Assembly (NCBI RefSeq): GCF_040712315.1
Contig: NC_134020.1
Coordinates: 14,589,751 to 14,653,750 of the forward strand
Origin: Castanea sativa
Taxonomy: Eukaryota; Streptophyta; Magnoliopsida; Fagales; Fagaceae
DNA length: 64,000 bases
Direction of reading: 5' to 3'
Within the stretch, counting starts at the first letter, position 1. Every line of letters starts with the position of its first letter. The position numbers were made by a program, and so were the translations under genes. This document shows, one piece after another, positions 1 through 10,912 of the stretch. The notes below the pieces were generated by a model. The model searched no databases, was not told where the DNA came from, and saw only the letters and a program-made list of their open reading frames with translations.

Positions 1-734
1 TTTTTCGTCTTTTCACAAAGTAATGATAAAATTGGTATTCTATCATTATTTTTACTAGGGGTGTATTCATTACGCATAAATTCAATATGAGAATTCATGA
101 AAATTTGGCTTTCAATTGAAAATAATTCGGAATAATTACAAATCCCATGAATTTATGAAATAATTCGGAATAATTCGATATGAGAATTTATGAAATTTTA
201 ATTTTTTTTATTGATAGAATTACGACTCCCATGAGTAATTCAATTTCTATGAGTACGTGAGAATTCTAACTCTCATGTTTTAGGTATAAAATATCTATTT
301 CCAGATCAATTTCCATATCACTTCTTTGTTTTTTTATTTTTTATTTTTAAAATTAACACTTCAATTCAAATTTTTAGTCTTTCTCCTTTTTACTTTCTGA
401 CTTTTCTTCTTACACTAACCACTTAAAATTAATCTTTCTAAAAATATATTTTTCACCAAAATAAGATGTTTATTAATGTTCAACAACATTTTTATCGTCC
501 AAAAAACGATACATAATAGTTAAATTGTTAATTATTTAGTTACTAAATGAGTACATGTATTATTATTTGAAATTACTAAAATACACCAATGTTCTTTCCA
601 CTTTAAAAAAGAATCCTTAAGAGAAATGTAATATAAGCTCTATCCAATCATTGCCATTCATTTAAATTCATATTGGATTCGTTAGTTTTTACCCTTTTTT
701 TTTCCTTCCATCTAAATGTGTTATAAAAACTAAA
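1..734. other. AT-rich intergenic DNA
   Basis: No gene is seen. The first 270 bases carry a diverged, partly self-complementary stretch in which AATAATTCGGAATAATT occurs twice (about 122 and 160) and ATGAGAATT-type words recur in both orientations. It may be a decayed MITE, but I could not define its ends. Confidence 0.4.
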
Positions 735-842
735 GGCTTTATAGCTGAATTGACATGTTCTTAGTACAAAGTGCTTGGAGGACTGCGGGAAAAGGGTTCG
801 AACTATGGGTTAACAGAATGTTGTAATTATTTTTTTTTTTAA
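735..842 (+). mobile_element. Degenerate tRNA-derived SINE
   Basis: The sequence ATAGCTGAATTGACATG (about 740) resembles a tRNA A box (TAGCTCAGTTGG type). The sequence GGGTTCGAACT at about 794-804 is a near-perfect B box. The spacing of roughly 55 bases fits a SINE head with an RNA polymerase III internal promoter. A run of T follows at 830-840. The body is short and diverged, so the copy is probably inactive. Confidence 0.55.
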
Positions 843-910
843 AAATATTATAAGAGAAAAGATGTTATATAGTTTAAAACCAATCTAATCCATTATAATT
901 ATTTAATTAT

Positions 911-1075
911 GGCGAAATTATCTTTTTCATCCATGTATTTTGGGATACTTTTAATTTGGTCCTTGTATTTTCTTATGGTTGTTAAGTTGGTCTTTATATT
1001 CTTCAAATTGTGGGCAATTTAGTCATTGTCGTCATCTTATTTATGAGAAATACATACATGACAAATAGTGTACAC
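911..1075 (+). repeat. Left terminal inverted repeat of the 911-7816 element
   Basis: This is the inverted partner of about 7625-7816. The arms share many blocks of 8-14 bases with scattered differences, and the right arm has an extra internal duplication of the phrase reading AATTTGATTCTTRTNTTG on its reverse strand. The divergence suggests an old insertion. Confidence 0.6.
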
Positions 1076-1507
1076 TACTGACACACTTGAAGTTTATGTG
1101 ACTAATAAAATAATAATAACAATAAGTTTTAATTGATGTTGATGTCACCTCAACATAAAATAAAAAATAAAACGAAAAGGCAGCATTTAAAAAGGTGCAG
1201 GCTCCCTTCTTACTAACTGCTCAGCTATGTGCTGGCACTCAATTAGTAGCACTGGTATGTCATATAGCACCTCAGTTCACTTTGGTTGTACAGACTTTCT
1301 CCTTCGGTGCATGTCTCAACAATACAAAACGATGGTTTAGCTCATTATAGGACTTGGCCAAACATTTCACCTAGAAAGCACCATTAAAGTCACAATCTAC
1401 TTCGTCCCAAGTTCTTCTTACAACCTAGGTTTCACTTTCTACCTAGGCATCTAGCCTTAACTCGACGAGTAGAAGCAATTTTTTTTTTAGGAAAAGACCA
1501 TACTTTG

Positions 1508-2016
1508 TGACGAGTAGCGCATAAATGGTCGTCTGTCACTCGCAAAACGTCCATAACAATGACATGTAAGAGTATGGACGAGCATAAGTACATTAATTCC
1601 ATACAGCATTCAATGATTGAGTGCAGTTAAAGGTCTGTTATAGACTGCAAATGAAGCACAGAACCGTTATTTCCGTCCAATAATGTGCAGTTAAAAGTCC
1701 GTTACAAATAGCAAACGTTGGGATTAAATGGCCATCATTGAGTATTAAATCCTCCAGCTGCAATGTAACGTTGTACTGAGCATTAACTCAACATAAGGTT
1801 ATATAAAGCCAAGAAAGACAGTTAAAAGGGACATACAAAATTTACTCTACAAAATTGAGACTCCTAAATAGTTTAAGTTAATTTAAACATTAGAGGGTTC
1901 TTGGCAGGTCCCAAACCGGTGCCATTATCCATTTGGTGTTTTCTCTTACACAGGATCTCAGGTTGTTCATCGTACTGACGAGGAACATATTGATAAGGTG
2001 AAATCGTGCTTCAACA
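1508..2016 (+). mobile_element. Gypsy-type solo LTR, TSD CTTTG
   Basis: The segment begins TGACGAG, ends TTCAACA and is flanked on both sides by CTTTG (1503-1507 and 2017-2021), a perfect 5-bp duplication. A TATA box (TATATAA) lies at about 1800-1806, followed by a typical U5. No primer-binding site or internal region follows, so this is a solo LTR left by recombination. It lies within the 3' end of the minus-strand LINE and is therefore younger than that LINE. Confidence 0.85.
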
Positions 2017-2028
2017 CTTTGCATATTA

Positions 2029-2619
2029 TTAAGGAACTGGAAAATCAACAACTATAAAAAAATCAATATCTGATGGAATGTACTCCATCCAAACTAGCAG
2101 AGGAAAATAAATTCTCACTTTTTGGGCTAGGGCATGTGTTACAACATTGCTTTGACTTACAATATGAGAGAAGGAGAAACTCATTAAGGAGTTAGGTAAA
2201 AGAATAGTATCCTGAACTAGGTGATCAAAGGATGATAACAACATGTCACCATTGCGAAGGGCCTTGATACCAATCTCTGAATTGCCTTCGAAGTGGGATT
2301 GATGTAAACCAATTTCATGGACAAAACTAACAACATGTCTAGCTGACATCATTTCCAGAACCTGAAATAAATGTGGTTTCTGTATTTTTTTCTGCCATAG
2401 CTACCATAACCTGTCCAAGTGAGTCTTGGACCACAATCCCAATCCCTGGATCATCATTTTCATTGAACATAGTGCCATCAAAGTTCGTCTTAAATTCACC
2501 TGGTTTAGGAGGCACCCATGTCTGTTTACTTGCAATTTTTGGTAGCGTTGGAGTAACACAACTAGCAATAAAGCCCAGGAGGAATTTTTTGCTACTGCAC
2601 TGATGTTGCTACTCGGCAA
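2029..2619 (-). pseudogene. LINE RNase H domain, broken
   Basis: The minus strand carries an RVT_3-type RNase H. The start region (2401-2619) reads through two frames and includes a PPKPGEFKTNFDG-like opening with the first catalytic Asp. The rest is the 107-residue stretch at 2029-2352, ending in a VWMEYIP-type tail typical of plant L1 RNase H. At least one frameshift near 2350-2400 separates the halves. It would degrade the RNA strand of the cDNA hybrid during retrotransposition. Confidence 0.75.
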
Positions 2620-2622
2620 AAT

Positions 2623-3063
2623 CTACTCATTCAGCCTTGTCTTGTTTCTGTGAGTCCAATTGAAGCACGCAATAGTAGCAAAAATTTCAGGTACCCTTGG
2701 TTTTTGCAGACAACGTCCGACCAAATCAGCAAACAATCGCTGCGAAGCTTCAAATTCATTAACCCAACTAAACTCTTCACACCAGAGACGTTTAACAGAC
2801 TCACAACGCCACAAAGCGTGCATGATATCCTCAGGTTGTTTCCCACAGCGATGACACAACGGATTAGCAAGGATTTTTCGCTTCATGAGATTGACTTTAG
2901 TTGGCAAACTATTAGTGCAAGTCCTCCATAAAAAGTGCTTCACCTTTCCAGGCACTTTTAGTTTCCAAATGCCAAACCAAAACCCTGTGTTAGCTGCAGA
3001 ATTTGAACTCGATGCCTCTCCCCTTGATGAATCCTCACATAAAAGTTTATAACCCGACTTCAC
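2623..3063 (-). pseudogene. LINE zf-RVT (zinc-binding RT-associated) domain
   Basis: This 146-residue minus-strand stretch has the zf-RVT pattern: WKLKVPGKVKHFLWR, then CHRCG about 25 residues later, then a HALWRC metal-binding end. The domain usually lies between reverse transcriptase and RNase H in plant LINEs, which is its position here. No upstream start is needed because it is an internal part of a polyprotein. Confidence 0.8.
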
Positions 3064-3367
3064 AGAGTAGCTTCCATTTTTTCCAACAGCCAGTACAAGT
3101 AGTCAGACTAAGGTGATATACACAGTGGAATAGATTTTATACTCCGGGCTACAAAAGGAAGAAACTGTTCATCTATAATCCTTGTATTCCACCCTCCCAA
3201 TCTGTCATCAAATAGATTTACTACACAAATATCCTTGTCCAAAACCACAGGAGTAGATGTCACATGTCCACCAGAATTTCCTGGAAGCCTTGAGTCTGGA
3301 AAAAACCCGAATGGTCTTACCAACCCCAACATTCCATTTTACCCCATCAAAATAACATTTCTTGCCT

Positions 3368-4967
3368 TTAAAATGCTCTTCCAGGCATAAAAGCTCGACG
3401 GTTTTTTAGCATCAAATATTGTACCATTTGGGAAATATTTTGACTTAAACACACTATAAAATAGTGAATTTTTATCATAGATAACGCTCCATACCTGCTT
3501 TGCCAACATTGCATCATTAAATTTGCGTAGCTCCTTAAAGCCAAGGCCACCCTCTCGTTTTGGTTTAGATAGAGTTTCCCAATTTTTCTAGTGTATCTTC
3601 CTTCGCTCCTCACACTGTCCCTACCAAAATTTTCTTATTAATATTTCAATGTGCCTGCAAAGACCCACCAAGAGTTTAAAACATCTCATGGCAAAGGTGG
3701 GGATAGATTGAACTATTGCTTTCAACAACACCTTTCCTACTTGGGATAGGAGCTTGTCCTTCCACACCTGTAATTTACCCCACACTTTGTCTTTGATGTA
3801 ATTTAGACTGGGTCTTCTATTTTTACCAACCACCGTAGGAAGCTCCAAATACTTTTCATATTGTTTTATCTCTAGTTAATCATGTAGATCCTTGATGGAG
3901 TTTTTTACCCTCTCACTAACTAATTTTCCAAAGAAAAGAGTGGTCTTGTTAGAATTAATCTGTTGGCCAGAAGCTTTCTCATAAATCGCCAAAATTTCAT
4001 GAATTGTTTGAACCTCTCCCAAATGAGTTTGATAATATAACAGGCTATCATTTGCAAAAAATAAATGTGATATTTTTGGGTCATTCCTACATAAAGAGAA
4101 TCCTTGAATCTTCCTTTCATTTATGGCATTTTGATTTAAACCATTAAGACCTTTAGAACATAGCAAGAAAAGGTAGGAGGATAAAGGTCTCCCTGTCTCG
4201 ACCCCCTAGAAGGTACAATGTGTCTTTTTGGCTCCCCATTAACCATGATAGAAAAGGAGACAATACTAATACACTCAAAAATCCACCCTACCCATTTAGA
4301 ATGAAAGCCCATCCTCTCCATAATTTTTATCAAAAACTTACACTCCACCCTATCGTATGCCTTACTCATATCTAACTTCATAGCCATAAAACCCGTTTTC
4401 TTTGATTTCATTGTTTTCATGTGATGTAACGTTTCAAAAGCAATTAGTATATTATCTGAGATGGCCTTATAAGCTTGAAAGACGCTTTGAGACTCAGAAA
4501 TTATTAGAGGCAAATTTTTTTTAACCTATTTGCAAGCACTTTGGATATAAGTTTATGCAAAATATTACAAAGAGCTATAGGTTAGAAATCAGAAACCTTT
4601 TCAGGGTTTTTTACTTTTGGAATGAGAGTAAGGAAGGTGTGATTCAAACCTGAAATAATTTTTCCTAAATTCAGACTATACAGGACAGCACCAGCAATAT
4701 TCCCTCCAATTTTGGAGGCAATTCATCTGGTCCCAGTGCTTTTAATGGAGCCATTTGATTAAGAGCCACCTCAACTTCAACTCTTGTAAAATCTCCTATT
4801 AAATCACTGTTCATCTCCTCTGTCACCACCCTAGTCGGGTGTTGAATTACTTCATCCATATCACTCGGATTTGAAGATGTAAACAAAGTTTGATAAATTT
4901 TTTGTAACAAGCCAGCCACATTCTCATCTCCCTTGCACATAATTCCCCTTGAATCAAATAACCACAA
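3368..4967 (-). pseudogene. LINE reverse transcriptase, multiply broken
   Basis: From high to low coordinate the minus strand shows an N-terminal piece (4671-4967, with LKALGPDELPP, cf. APGPDGLPP), motif A (KLDMSKAYDRVE in 4136-4513), motif B (GSRQGDLYPP) and motif C in 3876-4166. Motif C reads FFANDSLLYY where FADD is expected, so one catalytic Asp appears to be Asn. The thumb region follows at 3368-3848. Frames change at least three times. The enzyme is certainly inactive; the family assignment is secure from the motif order. Confidence 0.85.
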
Positions 4968-5040
4968 AATTCTATTTTGTCTGTACCTTTGAGAAGCTTT
5001 ATTGTGGAAATAGTTGAAATTTTTATCCCCTGCCTTTAAC

Positions 5041-5517
5041 CTAATTCGTTTTAGGCCTTTGTTGCCACAACTTTTTTTCCTTCAAGATTAACTCTGCTAG
5101 CTCCTCTTTTACTTTCACCATCTGCTCAACACTGTTTTCCCTCAAAGCCACCTCTTCTGCCTTTCTAAGTTGTTTCTGTTTTTTGGCAATTTCATGTGTG
5201 ATGTTGCCAAAACATTGTTTACTCCACCACTTCAATTTTTCTTGACACCTCTTCACCTTTGTTACTACCTTGCCCATCGGAGAATCCACCACCTCATCCC
5301 TCCACGCTGACTCCAAAGTATCGTGGCATCCCTCACACTCCAACCAAATTTGTTCAAACTGCCAAGGCTTGTTTATCTTCATAGGTATACCATCTGATTG
5401 AACCAATATAGGTTTGTGATCTGATGTCCCACAATCTAGAATAAAAACCTTTGTTGCAGGAAACTTCTCAAACCAATCCGTTGTTCCAACGGCTCTGTCC
5501 AGCCTTTCCTTTCCCAC
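5041..5517 (-). pseudogene. LINE apurinic endonuclease, C-terminal part
   Basis: The 158-residue minus-strand ORF starts with GKERLDRAVGTTDW and contains TSDHKPILV. This is the C-terminal signature of the exonuclease-endonuclease-phosphatase domain of L1 LINEs, where SDH carries the catalytic His. A lysine-rich linker follows towards the reverse transcriptase. The N-terminal catalytic half (NxR, E and first D/N motifs) is missing. Confidence 0.8.
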
Positions 5518-5721
5518 ACTGGAACTTCCCCTGCAAAGTTTTTAAACCACGTAATGAGCAAAGTTAAGTGCTTATAGGATGAACTGTTAAGCCAAAAGGG
5601 TCTTTTTCCTAAGCAATAAGTAAAGAAATATTATTCTTTTTCTTTAACCAAAAAAATTCATTTTCTTTATATACTCTTTTTTCTTTTAATTTATCTTGCA
5701 CTTTCCCCAAACCAAATATAT

Positions 5722-5923
5722 TTAGTGTGCGTTTGGATATCACTTATTTTGCTGAAAACTAAAAATAATAAAAAAAATATTTTTCAAATTACTGTTCACA
5801 AGGAAATCACTGTAAACATGCCTATTTGCACTGTTCATGTCCAATGAACAGTGCAATAAGCACTGGTTAAAAAAAAAAAAAAAACGCCTGACTCACAAAA
5901 TGCGCAAAACAAACAGACACCTA
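5722..5923. mobile_element. MITE, hAT-like
   Basis: The left end TAGTGTGCGTTTGGAT and the reverse complement of the right end (about TAGGTGTCTGTTTG) are imperfect terminal inverted repeats. The interior has CTTATTTTGCTGAAAACT and repeated ACTGTTCA words, as in common plant hAT MITEs. The ends are only approximate. Confidence 0.5.
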
Positions 5924-6212
5924 GTGTCTGTTTGTGTTTAACTTTTATGTACAAATTTTTAAAACACCATTTTTTCTTATTTTTTTCAAAGTACAAGTAT
6001 ATTTTAGCACACTTTTCAAAGTACAAGTATATTTTTTTCAATGCCGAACACACACTTGGTTCCTTGTTTCGGTAGATTCAACAATCCCATAAATCAAAAT
6101 TTAAATTTAATTTAAATTTATCATGAGGGTTCTCCATAGAAAGCGAATTGACTCCCAAGGTCACAAATTTTCAATCTCTAATTTCTTTTCTTTTCTTTTC
6201 TTCCACTTTCTT

Positions 6213-6885
6213 GGGGGATTCTAGCCTTTTACCCCTATTTTTTAAAATATTTGGCAATATGTTCCTGTTTCCAAACTATTTAGGTTTGTACCCCTTTTTG
6301 AAACTCGATTTTCTCAAAATTGAGTTTCAATGAAAAACTCAATTAGTTTTAAATCGAGTTATGCACGATCAAACTTAAAAAAAAAAAATAATAATAATAA
6401 TAATAAAAAAATTGCATAGAACTCGAGTTCATGGAGCTCGAGTTTCATATAAAACGCTGCTATAGGTCTTATAAAACGCAGCTATAGGTTTAGGGTGATC
6501 AAACTAAAAAAAATTGCATGGAACTTGAGTTCATGGAGCTCAAGTTCCATAAAAAACGCCGCTATAGGTTTTATAAAACGCAGCTATAGGTTTGGGGTGA
6601 TCAAACTTAAAAAAAAAAATTTGCATGAAACTCGAGTTCATGGAGCTCGAGTTCCATATAAAATGCTGCTATAGGTCTTATAAAACGCAACTATAGGTAT
6701 AGAACTCGAGTTCCATGCAATTTTTTATTTTATTTTATTATTATTATTTTTTTTAAGTTGGATCACATCATACTCAAATTTCTACCAATCGAGTTTTGAA
6801 ACAGGGGCACGAACCTAAATAGTTTCAAAACAAGGGCATATTGCCAAATATTTTTAAAAATAGGGGTAAAAGGCTAGAATCCCCC
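6213..6885. mobile_element. Foldback element with CTCGAG-rich core
   Basis: The element runs GGGGGATTCTAGCC to GGCTAGAATCCCCC with inverted arms of about 100 bases (6213-6320 and about 6780-6885). Both flanks read ACTTTCTT (6205-6212, 6886-6893), an exact 8-bp duplication that could be 9 bp depending on how the run of G is split. Between the arms lie three tandem units of about 104 bases (from about 6421, 6521 and 6628), each carrying a CTCGAG-TTCATG-GAGCTCGAG palindrome and two copies of ATAAAACGCNGCTATAGG. It has no coding capacity. Confidence 0.8.
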
Positions 6886-6893
6886 ACTTTCTT

Positions 6894-7624
6894 GATAACC
6901 AAACATAACACAACTTTTGTGTAAACACCACAAATTAACAATCCTGAAAAGCCACATAGATCACAGATCCAGTGGTGTTGATGAAGTCGCATCATGTTTA
7001 ATAATTTTACTTCCATCGAAGAACCATTTTTACTAGCCAAAGAACCAAAATTGCTCTTTTCATTTTTGAACTTTGTCCAATTCCAACTTCTTCTTCATCT
7101 ATGGAGTGTTCAATAACCCATTTGCTCCTGTGGAACTTGACTTAAAACTAGAATCATGGAGCACTCTCAAATTGAACCTTCCTCATATCCAACTTGGAAA
7201 CCTTAACGTCCTCCAAATTCCATCTCTGCCTCATAAACATCAACCTATTTAATGCAACTGAATTTAGACACGGCTCTATGACTTTGTTCTCAGTTTTCTT
7301 TATATCAAATTTCCCTAACCGATATCTTCCCAAAGCTTGTCTTCGATCTCCCATGGCCCCCTCACCAACTTGTAAAGCTTCAAATTCTCTGGCTTGGGTT
7401 TTGTGACCTTGGGAATCAATTTGCCTTATGTGGAGAAATCCTTGTGATGACGATGGCTAAGAGAGTGAGGTCTGCATGTAGGAAGAAGAACATAGGAGAG
7501 AAAAAAGAAAAAATTAAAGTTTTGATCTATGAATTTAGATATGTTCAGATTAGACTTTGCATTTTTTACTAATATTTTATTAGCCACATAAAATTTATGT
7601 GTGACAACAGTGCATATCATTCAT
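6894..7624. other. Non-repetitive interior of the long-TIR element
   Basis: No recognised gene is present. A minus-strand stretch at 7154-7354 and the overlapping frame upstream of it have a less biased codon composition than their surroundings, with a phrase KPKPENLKLYKLVRGPWE in the alternate frame. This could be a host gene fragment captured by the element, but I recognise no family. Confidence 0.25.
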
Positions 7625-7816
7625 TCATTTGTCAAGTAGATGTTTTTTATAAATAAGATGATGAGAGGGACTAAATTGACCGCAAATTATTAAATGTAAG
7701 GATCAACTTGATTGTTAAGAAAACACAAGAATCAAATTGACAATGCCCTCAAGATAAGAATCAAATTGGCAATGCCCTCAAATTCAAAATATATGGATGA
7801 AAAAGGTATTTTTGCC
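7625..7816 (-). repeat. Right terminal inverted repeat of the 911-7816 element
   Basis: This is the inverted partner of 911-1075. It carries a duplicated phrase (AAGAATCAAATTGRCAATGCCCTCAA at about 7727-7755 and 7756-7782) that is single in the left arm. Confidence 0.6.
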
Positions 7817-7931
7817 TGTAATTAATATTTGTACATAGTCCTTGTTATTTGATTAAAAATGAATCATTTTGTTGTATTTATTGATTGCTTGTACTCACCA
7901 TATAATACTTAAAATAGAATAATGCTCAGAA

Positions 7932-8078
7932 CATAATTTTGTGCATAACTTTGTGTAACAACTCACCACGTGGCGAGTTGTGAGTGGTGGAAGTGTGTCC
8001 CCATATGACCCACCATCACAATTCCACCACTTACAATTTGTCATGTGGTGAGTTGTAATACAAAGTTGTCTTCTTAAA
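7932..8078. mobile_element. Small MITE-like inverted repeat
   Basis: AACTTTGTGTAACAACTCACCACGTG at about 7947 and the reverse complement of GTGGTGAGTTGTAATACAAAGTT (8045-8067) form a hairpin with a loop of about 70 bases. The inverted arms and lack of coding fit a short MITE. The exact termini and duplication are not resolved. Confidence 0.5.
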
Positions 8079-8787
8079 ATTTGGGCTGTCCTACACACCT
8101 ACTGTTGCAAGCAATTAGGCTACTTTTCAAAAAGCAACTGCTATCCAACAACAGATTTTATAAAAGCAGCTACGAATTGCATTTCAAAGTAGTTATGCGA
8201 ACAAGACTGAAGAGGTCCCTAGTCTATTGAATGTTATCATTTTTTGTCAAAAATTCCATGATAATCCTTTATATTTTTCTCCAACCATTCCAAAATATAA
8301 ATTTTAATCAATTCAAATACTCGTAACATTTGAAAAATATTATTTTGAGTATTATAACTGCATATGCTATCTCACTCCCTCTCTCTCCTTTTTTTTTTTT
8401 TTGGTACATCTGTTTCTTAAAAAAAAAAAAAAAAAAAGTTACTGCATTTACTGCCTTTTCCAAATATTATCGAATGATCCGAAAAGTCGCAGTTGATTCT
8501 TTATTCAAACTCCTTCATAACAGCTTTTATAAGGCGGCAGCATTATTATTTAAACTGGCTCTAAAAGTGAGTACTGAGTATATCCTACGTATAATTGGTG
8601 TATTTGCTTATTATGTTTTTTCCAATCTATGATGCAGAATTAACGAAAGCCAAAAAGAAAAGAAAATAAAATAAAATTGAGTAATGAAGAAATTAGCACG
8701 GGGAAAACACCCAACTGTTTTATGAGAATGATAGTGAAGAGGATGAAATTAAAGTAGATGGTCTCGTTTTACAGGACTTGCCATGAG
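8079..8787. other. AT-rich DNA, no feature recognised
   Basis: Homopolymer runs of T (about 8389-8402) and A (about 8420-8438) are present. No coding or inverted-repeat structure could be supported. Confidence 0.4.
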
Positions 8788-9323
8788 TGATGGTACTGGG
8801 TAGTAGATGATCAAAGGGAAGGAAGAAACACGACGAAAGGTTTCCAAGGTGGATGGACTCTCTATGATGAATGGACAGGAAAGTAGACAGATACAAAGTG
8901 GACGGTGACAAAGCTACGTGGCATCCACATGGTTTTATTGGTCCCCAAGAAACTTCAAATGGAAATGTCTTGTGTTCCACGATTAACCATAGTCAACTAA
9001 ATCTCTATATGAAAAGGTCCCAAAAAATATGTGTATTAATGAGGATCTTCTTTACAAGGAAACATCTTCCTCGCCAAGAAACCAAAGTCAGTTGTATACT
9101 ACAATAAAAACCCAAAACCCTCAGAAATCAAGGTATACATAATTTCCTCCAGCTCTGGCACTCTAGAGTTGTGAAAGTTCTCTAACTTAACCTTTGGAGG
9201 GTATTTGGCCGATGCCACACCTATACTCTCTATAAGGCCTTTTTCTTCTTCTTCTTTGTTGTGCAGGTCTTGTCTAGAGTGTGCAAGGATTGTGTAGCAT
9301 ACTGACGATTTTCAGCATCATCA
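8788..9323 (+). repeat. 5' LTR of the Tat-type gypsy (left end approximate)
   Basis: The right end AGCATCATCA at 9314-9323 lies two bases before a primer-binding site. The phrase AACCTTTGGAGGGTATTTGG (9190-9209) matches the LTR interrupted at 39434/47815. The left end TGATGG at 8788 is a guess based on the length and ends of a related LTR; no target duplication was found. Confidence 0.5.
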
Positions 9324-9325
9324 GT

Positions 9326-9343
9326 TGGCGCCATTTGTAGGAA
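9326..9343 (+). promoter_or_regulatory. Primer-binding site, tRNA-Asp type, degenerate
   Basis: TGGCGCC at 9326-9332 directly follows the LTR end. TGGCGCC is the 3' end complement used by many Tat and Athila elements (tRNA-Asp). The following bases (ATTTGTAGG) diverge from the expected complement. Confidence 0.6.
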
Positions 9344-9400
9344 ATCGTAAGCCATACTACCATTTCCCAGACAAAAAGTTGCATGGTACTTACTCACTCG

Positions 9401-10912
9401 ATGGCGACCACCAATAATAACCAAGGAGACAAACCACGTACCACCGCCCTCGAGAGACAGGTTCAGACTCAGCCTATTGTTGGTTTTGAACGCCTCACTA
9501 AGCAAAACCATGACCTACAGGAATAGCTGCGTCAAAGGGACGCCGAGCCCCGAAATTAAGAAGAGGAGCAGGAGGGTGACAGCCTTCAACACACCAATGG
9601 TAGGCATAATAGAGAGGGGCCAGAAGGCAGTAACACCATAAGTAGACTGACTACCACAAATATCACCTCGCCGCACCTGGTCGCAGAGCTGCAAATGATG
9701 AAGGAACAGATGGATCCGATGATGAACGCCCTCAGAGGATGGGTATCAAGCAATCACAATGAGCTGGTACTTCGGGCGAACTCACCTTTCACTGCACCCG
9801 TCACTTCATTCCCCCTTCCACTGAAGTTCTGAATGCCACAAGTAAAAGCCTACGACGGGTCAAGGGATCCTTTGGACCACCTAGAGTCGTTCAAAACCTT
9901 CATGCACCTGCAAGGTGTAGCGGACGAGATCATGTGTTGAGCCTTTCTTACTACATTGAAAGGCCTCACAAGAGTATGGTTCAGCAAGTTAACGCCAAAT
10001 TCCATCAGTATCTTTAAAGAGTTAAGCGCCCAGTTTGCCTCGCACTTTATCAGAGGGCAAAAGTATAAGAAGTCCACCACGTGCCTGATGAATATCAAAC
10101 AATGGGAGGATGAGATGCTAAGGTCTTACATCATCCGCTTTAACAAGGAGGCTCTCTCAATTGATGAAGCTGATGATAAGATACTCATGGCTGCGTTCAC
10201 CAATGGATTACGGAAGGGGAAGTTCTTGTTCTCCTTATACAAAAACAACCCGAAAACCATGTCAGATATACTTTACAGGGCTACTAAGTACATGAACACG
10301 GAAAATGTGTTGCTTGCACGACAAGAAAAGCCTAGGAAGAGAGAAAGACAAGAAGAAGCATGGCAGGATAGGGGACGGAAGGCAACAAGGACGGGAGATA
10401 AATGAGAGAATAGGCACTCGAAACCCCCCACTAGAAGGTTCACAAGTTTCACCCCACTGAATGCCCCAATCGATCAAGTCCTAATGCAGATCAAGGATGA
10501 AGGATCCTTGACATTTCCTAGCAAGCTAAAAGGAGACCCCAGCAAGAGGTTTAGAGACAAGTACTACCTCTTTCACCGAGATCACGGTCAAGATACATTT
10601 GACTGCTACGACTTAAAGCAGTAGATAGAAGCCCTAATCAGACAAGGAAAATTGAAGAGATTTGTCAGCAAGGAAAGGACGGACCAACCACAGGAGCAAG
10701 GCACCCAAAGAGAAAACAAGAGTCCCAGACCACCCCTAGAAGACATAAGGATGATTGTAAGGGGAACCACAAGTTCCTGTTCAACCAAGAAAGCACACAA
10801 GACCTATCTCAGGATGGTTCAAAATGTCCAGCTGACGGGTTTAGTCCCAAAGATGGCGCGCATCGATAACCCTGTAATTAGGTTCATAGAGGAGAATGCT
10901 CGACTTTTCCAC
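9401..10912 (+). pseudogene. Gypsy gag
   Basis: The ATG at 9401 opens a hydrophilic N-terminus (MATTNNNQGDKP). The capsid-like Retrotrans_gag region follows, with YDGSRDPLDHLESF at about 9852 and then the 149-residue uninterrupted stretch at 9956-10405 (FSKLTPNSISIFKEL, YIIRFNKEA). In-frame stops at about 9525, 9558, 9831, 9937 and 10622 interrupt it. The frame continues across the inserted LTR at 10913: removing the insertion and one duplication joins the gag-protease frame without a shift. Confidence 0.8.

Larger units (their letters stand above)
1479..5530 (-). mobile_element. L1-type LINE, 5'-truncated, with RNase H
   Basis: On the minus strand the domains run in the order C-terminal endonuclease, reverse transcriptase, zf-RVT, RNase H. 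This is the layout of plant L1 LINEs with a C-terminal RNase H. The N-terminal endonuclease and any ORF1 are absent, so the copy is 5'-truncated near 5530. A run of T at 1479-1488 is the likely 3' poly(A) end, although a gypsy solo LTR (1508-2016) now sits inside the 3' untranslated region. Frameshifts and stops break the ORF into at least seven pieces. I could not confirm a target duplication. Confidence 0.8.
911..7816. mobile_element. Long-TIR MULE-like element (host of nested insertions)
   Basis: The left arm (911 to about 1075) and the right arm (about 7625-7816) are inverted repeats of each other. Both begin near GGCRAAA and share TTTTTCATCCAT, then TTAATTTGGTCC-like words and a CATCTTATTTAT block. 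The flanks TTTAATTAT (902-910) and TGTAATTAA (7817-7825) match at 7 of 9 bases, as expected of an aged 9-bp Mutator-type target duplication. No transposase was found inside. Most of the interior is a LINE, a foldback element and a MITE that arrived later. The arms could alternatively belong to another TIR superfamily, but their length and the 9-bp duplication favour MULE. Confidence 0.6.

Noticed and set aside
2373..2931. Plus-strand ORFs opposite the LINE
   Set aside because: They are shadows of the zf-RVT and RNase H coding on the minus strand.
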